Both the position numbers and the translations under genes were made by a program. Below, piece by piece: positions 17,311 to 25,862 of a DNA stretch of 64,000 nucleotides. Origin of the DNA: Muribaculaceae bacterium (GTDB taxonomy: Bacteria; Bacteroidota; Bacteroidia; Bacteroidales; Muribaculaceae); contig JAFTRI010000023.1 in the NCBI GenBank assembly GCA_017462345.1, positions 62,001 through 126,000 on the forward strand, given 5' to 3'. Position 1 is the first letter of the stretch. Every line of letters starts with the position of its first letter. Under the pieces are notes generated by a model. That model searched no databases and was not told the origin of the DNA. It saw only the letters and a program-made list of their open reading frames with translations.

Positions 17311-18291
17311 GTGACAGAGACCGACATAGTACGTTTTCTGCACTCCCGATTCGGAACAGCCGCCATGATGACAATCGCCATCGTGGCCGTTGCCGTATCG
17401 TTTACCGGAGGGAACGTGATACCCATCACAGGGTGTAACGGGCTGGGGCTGCCATCGGCCAATGAATGGATTCCACACGGCATTACATCCCTTACCGTCA
17501 ATATTGTCATGAATATCTCAGCAGCCCTGTTAACGGTGTTCATGAACCGGAGATTCAACATCACCCGAAGCGTATCGGCACTGTTTGCCGGCATGTTCTT
17601 CATTCTGCAAATGCCATTCCCAGCGTTCTTCGGGCAGTTCTACGGAGGCACGCTGCTATGCGTCATCATAAGCATGGCAACCATTACCCTGTTCGCCTCA
17701 TTCAACCGTCCGTATCCGCTACAACCCATATTTTTCATCTTCTTTCTGCTTGCGGCAGGCGCGTTCACCCAGTATGCCTACCTGTTCTACCTTCCGGTAT
17801 TCCTCACCGGATGCGCCCAGATGCGCATACTCGGATTCAGGACCATTCTTGCCGCCGGTATAGGCATGTTCACCCCGTTGTGGTTGCTGTGGGGATTCGG
17901 CATCATCTCATCCGACGGTTTCACGCTGCCCGAATTCAGCAGCATACTGTCGGCAATCGGCAGCATCGAGACACTCCAGCTGTCCGTATCCGTAGGGCTC
18001 ACCCTGCTACTGTGCATGATTTTCGGTACGCTCAATATCATTAAAATATTCAACTACAACGCTCAGACACGCTCCTACAACGGCTTCATATCCCTACTGT
18101 CGATAGCCACATCACTGTTTGTACTGCTTGACTACCCCAATCTGGCAATATATATCCCCACACTAAATTGCTGCACAGCATTCCAGATAGGACATTTTTT
18201 TGCCACTTACGACAGCCGCCGCAGCTATATAGCCATAATCGGTATAATCATGGTGTACGCAACCCTATACCTCTGGACGCTATGGATATAA
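17311..18291 (+). CDS. Multi-spanning membrane protein of unknown function
   Basis: The 326-residue protein starts with GTG and has about nine hydrophobic segments spread over its whole length, for example TAAMMTIAIVAVAVSF (about 13-28), ITRSVSALFAGMFFILQMPF, and LQLSVSVGLTLLLCMIFGTL. I do not recognise a family. There are no obvious catalytic motifs, no lipobox and no long soluble loop. It resembles polytopic proteins found next to glycosyltransferases or ligases, but nothing here proves that. It sits between purD (12-bp gap) and pdxB, and its last 10 bases overlap the pdxB start, so its translation is probably coupled to pdxB. Confidence 0.75.
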   Translation: MTETDIVRFLHSRFGTAAMMTIAIVAVAVSFTGGNVIPITGCNGLGLPSANEWIPHGITSLTVNIVMNISAALLTVFMNRRFNITRSVSALFAGMFFILQMPFPAFFGQFYGGTLLCVIISMATITLFASFNRPYPLQPIFFIFFLLAAGAFTQYAYLFYLPVFLTGCAQMRILGFRTILAAGIGMFTPLWLLWGFGIISSDGFTLPEFSSILSAIGSIETLQLSVSVGLTLLLCMIFGTLNIIKIFNYNAQTRSYNGFISLLSIATSLFVLLDYPNLAIYIPTLNCCTAFQIGHFFATYDSRRSYIAIIGIIMVYATLYLWTLWI

Positions 18292-19295
18292 AAATAATCA
18301 TCGAGAAAAACATCCCGTTCATACAAGGACTGCTCGATGCGGTTGCCGATGTCAGGTATCTGCCGGCAGAGGATATAACAGCCTCGGCAATGCGCGATGC
18401 CGACGCACTGATCACGCGCACACGCACACGCTGTGACGCCACTCTGCTCGACGGTTCCCGATGCCGGTTCATCGCCACGGCCACCATAGGCACCGACCAC
18501 ATCGACCTCGACTACTGCCGCAGTCACGGCATCACCGTTGCCAACGCACCCGGGTGCAATGCACCGGCCGTAGCCCAATACGTATTCGCATCCATTGCAC
18601 GGTTCATGGAACTACACGGCATTACCGGCAGGCCCACGATAGGCATAATAGGTGTGGGACACGTGGGGAGCATAGTTGCCCGATGGGCAGAGCAAACAGG
18701 CATGCATGTTCTCGCCTGTGACCCTCCTCGTGCCGATAATGAGGGGAGCAAGGACTTCGTTGACATGGAGACCATAGCCCGGGAGTCAGACATCATCACA
18801 TTCCACACTCCACTGACCCGGGACGGGAAATATCCGACATGGCATCTCTGTGACCTGAGCTTCCTCAACCTGACCGGACGGACACCACTGATAATCAACT
18901 GCGCCCGCGGAGCGATAACCGACACAGCCGCCCTAATCGAAGCCCTTGACAACGGAAAAGTGAAAGACGCGGTTATCGACTGCTGGGAAAACGAACCCGC
19001 CATCTCCTCCGGACTGCTAAGACGGGCACTCATCGCAACCCCCCACATCGCAGGCTACTCGCGCGAGGGCAAAATACGTGCCACTTCAATGGCACTACAG
19101 GCAATATGCCGCCATTTCAACCTCCCGGAGACCGACGTCCCGGAGAAAGTCCCGGCAGGTGCATCAGCCCATGTCTCACTCGAGAAGATCGCCGCATCCT
19201 ACGACCCTGCCCGCGACACGGCTGCCCTCAGGAATGCACCCGATACGTTCGAACTGCTCCGCAACAACTACCGCCTCCGCAACGAAGTAAAGTAA
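18282..19295 (+). CDS. pdxB: 4-phosphoerythronate dehydrogenase
   Basis: The 337-residue D-2-hydroxyacid dehydrogenase oxidises 4-phosphoerythronate in the DXP-dependent route to pyridoxal phosphate. The nucleotide-binding fingerprint is GIIGVGHVGSIVA at about 118. The catalytic Arg, Glu and His are seen in INCARGAITD, DCWENEP and TPHIAGYSREGK. TPHIAGYSREGK and the short C-terminal dimerisation tail are typical of PdxB and not of SerA. A longer frame opens to 18168 but overlaps the membrane gene; ATG 18282 gives the normal PdxB beginning MDIKIIIEKNIPF. pdxJ of the same pathway lies at 44402-45115 on the other strand, so the two steps are encoded apart. Confidence 0.92.
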   Translation: MDIKIIIEKNIPFIQGLLDAVADVRYLPAEDITASAMRDADALITRTRTRCDATLLDGSRCRFIATATIGTDHIDLDYCRSHGITVANAPGCNAPAVAQYVFASIARFMELHGITGRPTIGIIGVGHVGSIVARWAEQTGMHVLACDPPRADNEGSKDFVDMETIARESDIITFHTPLTRDGKYPTWHLCDLSFLNLTGRTPLIINCARGAITDTAALIEALDNGKVKDAVIDCWENEPAISSGLLRRALIATPHIAGYSREGKIRATSMALQAICRHFNLPETDVPEKVPAGASAHVSLEKIAASYDPARDTAALRNAPDTFELLRNNYRLRNEVK

Positions 19296-19357
19296 CTTTT
19301 CGATTTTTCCGTACGCATATTTGGACGAATTGTTTTCAAGGATTGAACATTTCGTTG

Positions 19358-19365
19358 TAACTTTG
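19358..19365 (+). promoter_or_regulatory. Predicted carB -7 box TAACTTTG
   Basis: An exact TAnnTTTG match ends 21 bp before the carB ATG. It falls inside the longer open frame from 19321, which supports ATG 19387 as the start. Confidence 0.6.
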
Positions 19366-19386
19366 CACGAATTAAATACACTAAAT

Positions 19387-22300
19387 ATGATCGACGGAAT
19401 TAAAAAAGTATTGTTGCTCGGCTCCGGTGCCCTAAAAATAGGGCAAGCGGGCGAATTTGACTACTCCGGTTCTCAGGCTCTCAAGGCCTTGCGCGAGGAA
19501 GGTATATCAACAGTTCTAATCAACCCCAACATCGCCACAATCCAGACATCGGAAGGCGTCGCCGACCAGGTGTATTTCCTTCCCATCACCCCCCATTTCG
19601 TTGAAGAAGTCATCAAGAAAGAACGCCCCGACGGCATTCTCCTTGCCTTTGGAGGGCAGACCGCGCTCAACTGCGGTACAGAGCTCTACCTCAACGGCAC
19701 TCTTGAACGCTACGGAGTGAAAGTGCTCGGAACATCGGTAGAAGCCATCATGATAACCGAGGACCGCGACCTCTTTGTCAAGAAACTCAATGAAATCGAG
19801 GCAAAGACTCCGGTATCACAAGCCGTTGAATCCATGGAGGACGCAGTAGAGGTAGCCCACCGCATCGGATTCCCCGTGATGGTACGCTCGGCATACGCCC
19901 TCGGAGGACTCGGCTCGGGGATATGCACCGACGACCGTGAATTCCACGACCTTTGCGAAAGTGCACTTACCCATTCCAAACAGATTCTCGTAGAAGAATC
20001 GCTGAAAGGCTGGAAAGAAATAGAATTTGAAGTCATACGCGACGCTAACGACCACTGCTTCACAGTAGTGCCGATGGAAAACTTCGACCCGCTGGGAATC
20101 CACACAGGTGAAAGTATCGTAGTCGCACCCATCGTGTCGCTCACACAGGAGCAGATACAGATGCTTCAGGAAATAGCCATCCGCGTAGTACGCCACATAG
20201 GCATCGTGGGCGAATGCAATATCCAGTATGCATTCAACGCCGAGACCAACGACTACCGCATCATAGAAATCAATGCCCGACTGAGCCGTAGCTCGGCATT
20301 GGCATCAAAGGCATCGGGATACCCACTCGCATTCGTGGCGGCCAAACTGGCTCTCGGCTACACGCTCGACCAGATCGGCGAAATGGGAACCACCAATTCA
20401 GCATACGTTGCACCTTCGGTCGACTATATGATAGTCAAAATTCCCCGCTGGGACCTGACCAAATTTGCCGGTGTTGACCGCGAGATAGGCTCATCGATGA
20501 AATCGGTAGGAGAAATCATGTCGATTGGCAAGTCATTCGAGGAGATTATCCAGAAAGGTCTCCGCATGATAGGACAGGGGATGCACGGCTTCGTCGGAAA
20601 CCGTGACATCAAATTTGATGACCTCGACCATGCTTTGACCCATCCTACCGACCTGCGTATCTTTGCCATTGCCCAAGCATTGGAGAAAGGATACACCGTT
20701 GAACGCATCGAGGAACTCACCAAGATTGACAAGTGGTTCATTTCACGCCTCAAAAACATTGTCGACTATGCATCCGTACTGAAAACGTACAACCGCATCG
20801 AAGAACTCCCCGCCGAGGTACTCGCCGAAGCCAAACGCCTTGGATTCTCCGACTTCCAGATAGCACGCTGCGTCGAGAATCCCGAAGGCAGCCTTGAGGC
20901 TGACCTGTTGCGTGTGCGCGAACACCGCAAGCGGCTTGAAATACTGCCTAAAGTGTGCCGCATAAACACCGTTGCATCGGAATACCCCGAACTGACCAAC
21001 TACCTATACGTGACCTATGGGGCCGATGCCCACCAGATACCATACGACTACAACTCGGGAAAGAACATAGTAGTGCTCGGTTCAGGAGCCTACCGCATAG
21101 GCAGCTCGGTAGAATTTGACTGGTGTTCGGTCAATGCCGTAAACACCTGCCGGCAACTCGGCTACAAGTCGATCATGATCAACTACAACCCCGAGACAGT
21201 CTCGACCGACTATGACATGTGTGACCGCCTGTACTTTGACGAACTGAGTTTCGAGCGTGTCATGGACATCATCGACCTTGAGACTCCCCGCGGTGTAATA
21301 GTCTCGGTAGGAGGACAGATACCCAACAATCTGGCAATGAAACTCTACCGCCGCCATGTTCCCATTCTCGGCACGTCGCCCATTTCAATCGACCGCGCCG
21401 AGAACCGGCACAAATTCTCGGCCATGCTCGATTCACTCGGAATAGACCAGCCGCGCTGGCGAGAACTCACAAGTTTTGACGACATCGACGCATTTGTGCA
21501 GGAAGTAGGCTTCCCGGTACTCATCCGTCCCAGCTACGTGCTGTCAGGTGCAGCGATGAACGTATGCTATGACTACGAGTCCATGCACGAATTCCTTAGT
21601 GCGGCAGCCAAGGTTTCCAAAGAATTCCCTGTTGTGGTATCGGAATTCCTCCAGAATGCCAAAGAAATTGAATTTGATGCCGTTGCACGCAACGGGGAGG
21701 TCATCGAATACGCCATCTCCGAGCACATCGAATTTGCCGGTGTACACTCTGGTGACGCGACACTCGTGTTCCCCGCCCAGAAGATATACATGGAGACTGC
21801 ACGCCGCATCAAGCGCATAAGCAAGAAGATAGCCAAGGAACTGAACATTTCAGGCCCGTTCAATATCCAGTATCTCGCCAAGAACAACGATGTCAAGGTA
21901 ATAGAATGCAACCTGCGCGCCTCTCGCAGCTTCCCGTTCGTGTCAAAGATACTCAAACGCAACTTTATCGACACGGCAACACGCATCATGCTCGGAGAGC
22001 CGGTCGAAAAAGCCGACTCGTCGACATTCGACATCGACTACACAGGCATAAAGGCATCACAGTTCTCTTTTGCCCGCCTGCACAAAGCCGACCCGGTACT
22101 GGGAGTGGACATGTCATCGACAGGTGAAGTGGGATGTCTCGGCGCCGACTTTGACGAGGCGCTGCTCAACGCCATGATTTCGGTAGGACATCATGTACCG
22201 GACAAGAACAAAGCTGTACTTGTGTCATCGGGTGACGTCCGCGGGAAAGTCGACATGCTTGACTGCTGCAAGATGCTTTCGGAAAACGGCTATAAGCTAT

Positions 22301-22605
22301 ACGCAACCGAAGGCACAGCCAAGTTCCTAAACTCCAACGGTGTTGCCGCCAATCCGGTGTGCTGGCCCGATGAAGTGGGCGAAAATGTCCTTGACCTGCT
22401 CGCAAGCCACGCTATCGACCTTGTGATCAATATCCCCAAGAATCACAGCAAACGGGAACTGACCAACGGTTACCGCATACGCCGTTCGGCAATCGACCAC
22501 AATATCCCGTTGCTCACCAATGCGCGTCTGGCAGCAGCCTATATACAGGCATTCACAGCCAAGCCCATCAGTGAGATAAACATCACACCCTGGAAAGAGT
22601 ATTAA
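19387..22605 (+). CDS. carB: Carbamoyl-phosphate synthase large subunit
   Basis: The 1072-residue protein makes carbamoyl phosphate from bicarbonate, ATP and ammonia for arginine and pyrimidine synthesis. It shows the two homologous ATP-grasp halves. The first begins KKVLLLGSGALKIGQAGEFD, the second (about residue 560) NIVVLGSGAYRIGSSVEFDW. A C-terminal MGS-like allosteric domain (about 935-1072) contains GYKLYATEGTAKFL and NIPKNHSKRELTNGYRIRR. Length equals the E. coli protein within a residue or two. The glutaminase subunit carA is not next to it; the neighbours are pdxB upstream and, after a strong terminator, a pyrophosphohydrolase. The start was set by the -7 box at 19358. Confidence 0.97.
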   Translation: MIDGIKKVLLLGSGALKIGQAGEFDYSGSQALKALREEGISTVLINPNIATIQTSEGVADQVYFLPITPHFVEEVIKKERPDGILLAFGGQTALNCGTELYLNGTLERYGVKVLGTSVEAIMITEDRDLFVKKLNEIEAKTPVSQAVESMEDAVEVAHRIGFPVMVRSAYALGGLGSGICTDDREFHDLCESALTHSKQILVEESLKGWKEIEFEVIRDANDHCFTVVPMENFDPLGIHTGESIVVAPIVSLTQEQIQMLQEIAIRVVRHIGIVGECNIQYAFNAETNDYRIIEINARLSRSSALASKASGYPLAFVAAKLALGYTLDQIGEMGTTNSAYVAPSVDYMIVKIPRWDLTKFAGVDREIGSSMKSVGEIMSIGKSFEEIIQKGLRMIGQGMHGFVGNRDIKFDDLDHALTHPTDLRIFAIAQALEKGYTVERIEELTKIDKWFISRLKNIVDYASVLKTYNRIEELPAEVLAEAKRLGFSDFQIARCVENPEGSLEADLLRVREHRKRLEILPKVCRINTVASEYPELTNYLYVTYGADAHQIPYDYNSGKNIVVLGSGAYRIGSSVEFDWCSVNAVNTCRQLGYKSIMINYNPETVSTDYDMCDRLYFDELSFERVMDIIDLETPRGVIVSVGGQIPNNLAMKLYRRHVPILGTSPISIDRAENRHKFSAMLDSLGIDQPRWRELTSFDDIDAFVQEVGFPVLIRPSYVLSGAAMNVCYDYESMHEFLSAAAKVSKEFPVVVSEFLQNAKEIEFDAVARNGEVIEYAISEHIEFAGVHSGDATLVFPAQKIYMETARRIKRISKKIAKELNISGPFNIQYLAKNNDVKVIECNLRASRSFPFVSKILKRNFIDTATRIMLGEPVEKADSSTFDIDYTGIKASQFSFARLHKADPVLGVDMSSTGEVGCLGADFDEALLNAMISVGHHVPDKNKAVLVSSGDVRGKVDMLDCCKMLSENGYKLYATEGTAKFLNSNGVAANPVCWPDEVGENVLDLLASHAIDLVINIPKNHSKRELTNGYRIRRSAIDHNIPLLTNARLAAAYIQAFTAKPISEINITPWKEY

Positions 22606-22622
22606 TACCGGCATTCCAATAC

Positions 22623-22676
22623 AACAGGAGAGGATGTATCAGACAGATTTTAGGTACATCCTCTCCTGTTTTTATT
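22623..22676 (+). terminator. Strong intrinsic terminator after carB
   Basis: A perfect 16-bp stem (22623-22638 with 22655-22670) is followed by TTTATTC; the last base of the stem begins a run of Ts. It is 17 bp after the carB stop. Confidence 0.88.
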
Positions 22677-22694
22677 CTTTCAAGGAAATTTTAC

Positions 22695-22702
22695 TACCTT
22701 TG
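22695..22702 (+). promoter_or_regulatory. Predicted -7 box TACCTTTG
   Basis: An exact TAnnTTTG match lies 25 bp before the ATG of the pyrophosphohydrolase gene, directly after the carB terminator. Confidence 0.55.
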
Positions 22703-22727
22703 TTATCGTAATAAGCATTTCATATTT

Positions 22728-23072
22728 ATGACCGGTGACGGAGATATTACCATAAAGCAGGCACAAGCCATTGTCGACAACTGGATAAGGACTGTCGGGG
22801 TAAGGTATTTTTCTCCATTGACCAATATGGCGATCCTGACCGAAGAAACAGGAGAAGTGGCGCGCATCATGGCCCGGCGATTCGGTGACCAGTCTTTCAA
22901 GCCGGGAGAAAAAGACAATCTGGCCGATGAACTTGCCGATCTGCTCTGGGTGACAATCGCAATTGCCAATCAGACCGGCATCGACCTTACCGAAGCATTT
23001 GCCGACAACCTTGACAAGAAATCGGCACGCGACAAGCTCCGCCACCTCAACAATCCCAAACTCAGCAAGTAA
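22728..23072 (+). CDS. MazG-like nucleotide pyrophosphohydrolase
   Basis: The 114-residue all-helical protein has the EEtgE...DELaD metal-binding pattern of the MazG/RS21-C6 superfamily: Glu39, Glu40 and Glu43 in LTEETGEVARI, and Glu68 with Asp71 in LADELADLLW. Such enzymes hydrolyse nucleoside triphosphates (often modified or deoxy forms) to monophosphates and pyrophosphate, cleaning the nucleotide pool. Single-domain length is right for this branch. deoC, a deoxyribose salvage gene, starts 24 bp downstream, so the two probably form a nucleotide-salvage operon. The preferred substrate cannot be inferred. Confidence 0.87.
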   Translation: MTGDGDITIKQAQAIVDNWIRTVGVRYFSPLTNMAILTEETGEVARIMARRFGDQSFKPGEKDNLADELADLLWVTIAIANQTGIDLTEAFADNLDKKSARDKLRHLNNPKLSK

Positions 23073-23096
23073 CAATCCCTTAATACTACAGAATTT

Positions 23097-23981
23097 ATGA
23101 GCGACAAATATCATGATACGGTTGCTGCAAGCAACGTTACAGAGGATGATGCACAGGTGAAAGCGGCCGTGGAAAAAATCCTTGCCGACCATCTTGAAGA
23201 AAACAAGACACAGGACGTCTACCGTTTCCTGTTCAACACCATTGACCTCACGACTCTCAATTCCACCGATTCCCCGCAATCAGTGGCCAAATTTGTGGAG
23301 CGCGTCAACGATTTCGATAACGAGCACCCCGACCTGAAAAACGTTGCAGCAATATGTGTCTACCCCAATTTTGCACAGATCGTCCGTACCGTCCTTGATG
23401 TTTCCGATGTAGACATCGCTTGCGTATCGGGATGTTTCCCCTCATCACAATCCTTCATTGAAGTCAAAGTGGCCGAGACAGCCCTTGCAGTCGACGCCGG
23501 AGCCGATGAAATCGACATCGTATTCAACCTCGGGAACTACTTTGACGGGGACTTTGAAGAAGTATGCGACGAAATTGCCGAACTTAAAGCGACCTGCCGC
23601 GAAGCCCGCCTGAAAGTGATACTGGAAACCGGTGCACTGAAAACCGCAGCCCACATTAAAGCGGCTTCAATCCTCGCCCTGTATTCAGGTGCCGACTTCC
23701 TTAAAACCTCTACAGGCAAAGGATACCCCGGGGCATCACTCGAAGCGGCCTACGTAATGGCGCAATGTATCAAGGAATACCATCAGCGTACCGGCACGAT
23801 GGTCGGGTTCAAAGCCGCAGGCGGAATCGCGACCACAGATGAAGCCGTGGCCTATTACACCATAATCAAGGAAGTGCTGGGTGAACAATGGCTCACAAAC
23901 GAATACTTCCGCATCGGAGCAAGCCGCCTGGCCAACAATCTACTGTCGGACATTCTCGGTACACCCACAAAATTTTTCTAA
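23097..23981 (+). CDS. deoC: Deoxyribose-phosphate aldolase
   Basis: The 294-residue TIM-barrel aldolase splits 2-deoxyribose 5-phosphate into glyceraldehyde 3-phosphate and acetaldehyde in deoxynucleoside breakdown. The Schiff-base lysine is Lys203 in DFLKTSTGKG, and a second conserved lysine is in VGFKAAGGI. ADEIDIVFNLG carries the usual substrate-site acids. The protein is about 35 residues longer at the N-terminus than E. coli DeoC (260), which is common in Bacteroidota. It follows the pyrophosphohydrolase by 24 bp and is followed 12 bp later by the GYF-dispanin gene. Confidence 0.95.
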   Translation: MSDKYHDTVAASNVTEDDAQVKAAVEKILADHLEENKTQDVYRFLFNTIDLTTLNSTDSPQSVAKFVERVNDFDNEHPDLKNVAAICVYPNFAQIVRTVLDVSDVDIACVSGCFPSSQSFIEVKVAETALAVDAGADEIDIVFNLGNYFDGDFEEVCDEIAELKATCREARLKVILETGALKTAAHIKAASILALYSGADFLKTSTGKGYPGASLEAAYVMAQCIKEYHQRTGTMVGFKAAGGIATTDEAVAYYTIIKEVLGEQWLTNEYFRIGASRLANNLLSDILGTPTKFF

Positions 23982-23993
23982 ACCTACTCTGAT

Positions 23994-24515
23994 ATGACAG
24001 AATACTGGGCAATCATAAACGAGAACCAAGAAGGGCCGTTCTCTCTCGATGAACTTATGAGTCTTGACATAACAGCCGACACCCCTGTATGGTGTGCCGG
24101 GATGGAGGCATGGGCATGGGCAGCGGATATACCCGAAATCGCCGAACGGCTCACAAGCACCGGGACAGTGGAAATACCACCCATCCCTGACACCCCTTTC
24201 ATTCCGGAGATTCCTGTTTCCGGGACTCTGCAGGAAGAACCGGCTAAAGTCGAGACTGCCCGCAACACGCCCGGTATCCCTGCCGGCAAATGCCCGCCGA
24301 CCTATCTCGTATGGGCTATACTCTGTACCATATTCTGCTGTATGCCACTCGGCATTCCGGCGATAATCTACGCTTCGCAGGTAACATCCTGCTATCGCAA
24401 CGGAGACTACGACGGAGCACATGAGCGTTCGGAAAAAGCCGCCTTGTGGGTTATAATCAGTTTTGTTGTAGGACTCACCACCCTCCCCCTACAGATAGCT
24501 TTCTCGCTATTATGA
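23994..24515 (+). CDS. GYF-like and CD225/dispanin membrane protein
   Basis: The 173-residue protein has two parts. Residues 1-55 match the GYF_2 type: YWAIINENQEGPFSLDELMS, then TPVWCAGMEAWAWAADI, the bacterial fold for proline-rich peptide binding. After a Pro-rich linker (58-100), the rest is a two-helix membrane domain of the CD225/dispanin type: PTYLVWAILCTIFCCMPLGI, ASQVTSC, and a second helix WVIISFVVGLTTLPLQIAF. The Cys-Cys pair and the loop between helices are as in dispanins. In eukaryotes these domains act in membrane fusion control; in bacteria the function is unknown. It overlaps the DUF2752 gene by 4 bp (ATGA), so the two are translated together. Confidence 0.82.
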   Translation: MTEYWAIINENQEGPFSLDELMSLDITADTPVWCAGMEAWAWAADIPEIAERLTSTGTVEIPPIPDTPFIPEIPVSGTLQEEPAKVETARNTPGIPAGKCPPTYLVWAILCTIFCCMPLGIPAIIYASQVTSCYRNGDYDGAHERSEKAALWVIISFVVGLTTLPLQIAFSLL

Positions 24516-24889
24516 CATCCGCATCACGACGATACACCGTGGTGGCGGCAATCCTGCTTGCCATCACGGTTTTGTGTATATATTTCTACTTTAATCCGGA
24601 GTCCGGCAGATTGTTCCCGCGTTGCCCTTTCCTTATACTGACCGGATTCCAATGCCCCGGATGCGGAAGCCAACGTGCCATACACTCGCTACTGCATGGG
24701 GACATTGCCTCAGCCTGGCATTTCAACGCCGTTATGCTGCTCTTTATCCCGATTGTGGCAATACTCCTCATCGCAGAGATAAAACGCGAGAAATGGGCCC
24801 GGTTCTACGCCTCGGTCAACAGCCGTTACGTTATATGGGGAATTGCCGCCATACTGCTATTATGGGGTGTACTGCGCAACATCTGTTAG
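24512..24889 (+). CDS. DUF2752 membrane protein
   Basis: The 125-residue membrane protein has the DUF2752 signature: CPFLILTGFQCPGCGSQRAI followed by HSLLHGDIASAWHFNAVM, then two more hydrophobic segments. The family has the conserved CPGCG-x-x-R pattern, but no activity is known. The start at ATG 24512 gives a normal first membrane segment; a longer frame to 24446 overlaps the gene upstream. It overlaps the GYF-dispanin gene by 4 bp. DUF2752 and dispanin proteins often neighbour each other in bacteria, which suggests a shared membrane role. Its last 4 bases overlap the end of the convergent phospholipase gene. Confidence 0.88.
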   Translation: MTSASRRYTVVAAILLAITVLCIYFYFNPESGRLFPRCPFLILTGFQCPGCGSQRAIHSLLHGDIASAWHFNAVMLLFIPIVAILLIAEIKREKWARFYASVNSRYVIWGIAAILLLWGVLRNIC

Positions 24890-25728
24890 AAATCACTGAA
24901 AAGACGCGGTTTTATGACAATACCGACGCGTAACATCGAGTGGAACCTGTTGTATTCGAGGAGGCCTTCCCCATAACCGTTGTAATATTGCAGGAACAGA
25001 TACTGGTTTTCACGTTCAGTTATCCTGTAATTAAGTTCAACGGTCGTGTTGTAATTCAGTTTCCAGTCCCGACGTTTGGTAAGCAGTACCGATAGTCCGA
25101 ATTTTTTATTGGGAGAAGTTATCGATGTCCCCATCTGGTATATTCCGCAATATTCAAGAATATCCTCATTATGTTCACCGTCGACTATCGGAATCCAGAA
25201 CTTGCCGTGAACAGTAAAATTGGGATCAAGCATAATGCTGGCACCGAAACTGATCTTGTTCCATGAACGCGAGTTCTCCCCGTCCTTTCCGTTACTTTCA
25301 TGCTCCACTACCGCCATCAGTTTCCCGATAAAACGGTTTTTCACAAACAACGGCTTTGCAAGTCCTATACCGGGGTTAAAATTAAGGTCGGTCATAGGCA
25401 TCGACTCCTCAAGTACGTTCCAGAAACACTTTTGGGTATAGAACAGGTAAAGGTAAGTATCCCATGGCAACGTACTCTTGGTAAGACGCTGCGACACTGA
25501 TATCTGAAACTTGATATTGGTATTCTGATTAGTCGGAGTCTCGCCTACCGCAGTACCGAAAATAAAGTAATTATCCTTATAAAGCCCGAAATACGGAGCA
25601 CTGTCAAATGCCCGTCGGGCACTGTCCGAGTCGATGACATTGTCAGCGATTGACACAATCTGCCCGTTGACCTGCACTAAAGCCAGGAATCCCATGCACA
25701 TAACTATTATCAATCGCAGTCTATCCAT
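24886..25728 (-). CDS. pldA: Outer-membrane phospholipase A
   Basis: The 280-residue protein has a signal peptide (1-22) and a beta-barrel of the OMPLA type. The catalytic triad is visible as His143, Ser145 and Asn157 in EHESNGKDGENSRSWNK, almost the same numbers as E. coli OMPLA (142, 144, 156). OMPLA removes acyl chains from phospholipids that have wrongly reached the outer leaflet and is normally dormant as a monomer. The C-terminus ends in Phe, as expected for BAM-assembled barrels. It is transcribed alone, with a -7 box directly before the ATG. Confidence 0.93.
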   Translation of the reverse strand: MDRLRLIIVMCMGFLALVQVNGQIVSIADNVIDSDSARRAFDSAPYFGLYKDNYFIFGTAVGETPTNQNTNIKFQISVSQRLTKSTLPWDTYLYLFYTQKCFWNVLEESMPMTDLNFNPGIGLAKPLFVKNRFIGKLMAVVEHESNGKDGENSRSWNKISFGASIMLDPNFTVHGKFWIPIVDGEHNEDILEYCGIYQMGTSITSPNKKFGLSVLLTKRRDWKLNYNTTVELNYRITERENQYLFLQYYNGYGEGLLEYNRFHSMLRVGIVIKPRLFSDF

Positions 25729-25738
25729 AAAAGTGATG

Positions 25739-25746
25739 CAAAGTTA
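25739..25746 (-). promoter_or_regulatory. Predicted pldA -7 box TAACTTTG
   Basis: On the minus strand TAACTTTG lies 10 bp before the pldA ATG, leaving an extremely short leader of a few bases. A -33 TTTG was not found at normal spacing. Confidence 0.45.
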
Positions 25747-25811
25747 TAAAGATTGACGCATGTTGACATGCGATAAAAGTCGATTTTTATATTCCATATC
25801 AATAATTTTTC

Positions 25812-25842
25812 TTTGCAGGATGTCCCGATATGTGTAACTTTG
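25812..25842 (+). promoter_or_regulatory. Predicted promoter, full Bacteroidota type
   Basis: TTTG at 25812-25815 and TAACTTTG at 25835-25842 are separated by 19 bp. Transcription would start near 25848. The ATG at 25830 lies inside the -7 region, so translation must begin later; GTG 25863 fits. Confidence 0.7.
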
Positions 25843-25862
25843 TCCCTATAACATTCAGGCAA

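Noticed and set aside
19387-22605. carA as a neighbour of carB
   Set aside because: No glutamine amidotransferase gene is found on either side; the small subunit must be encoded elsewhere.
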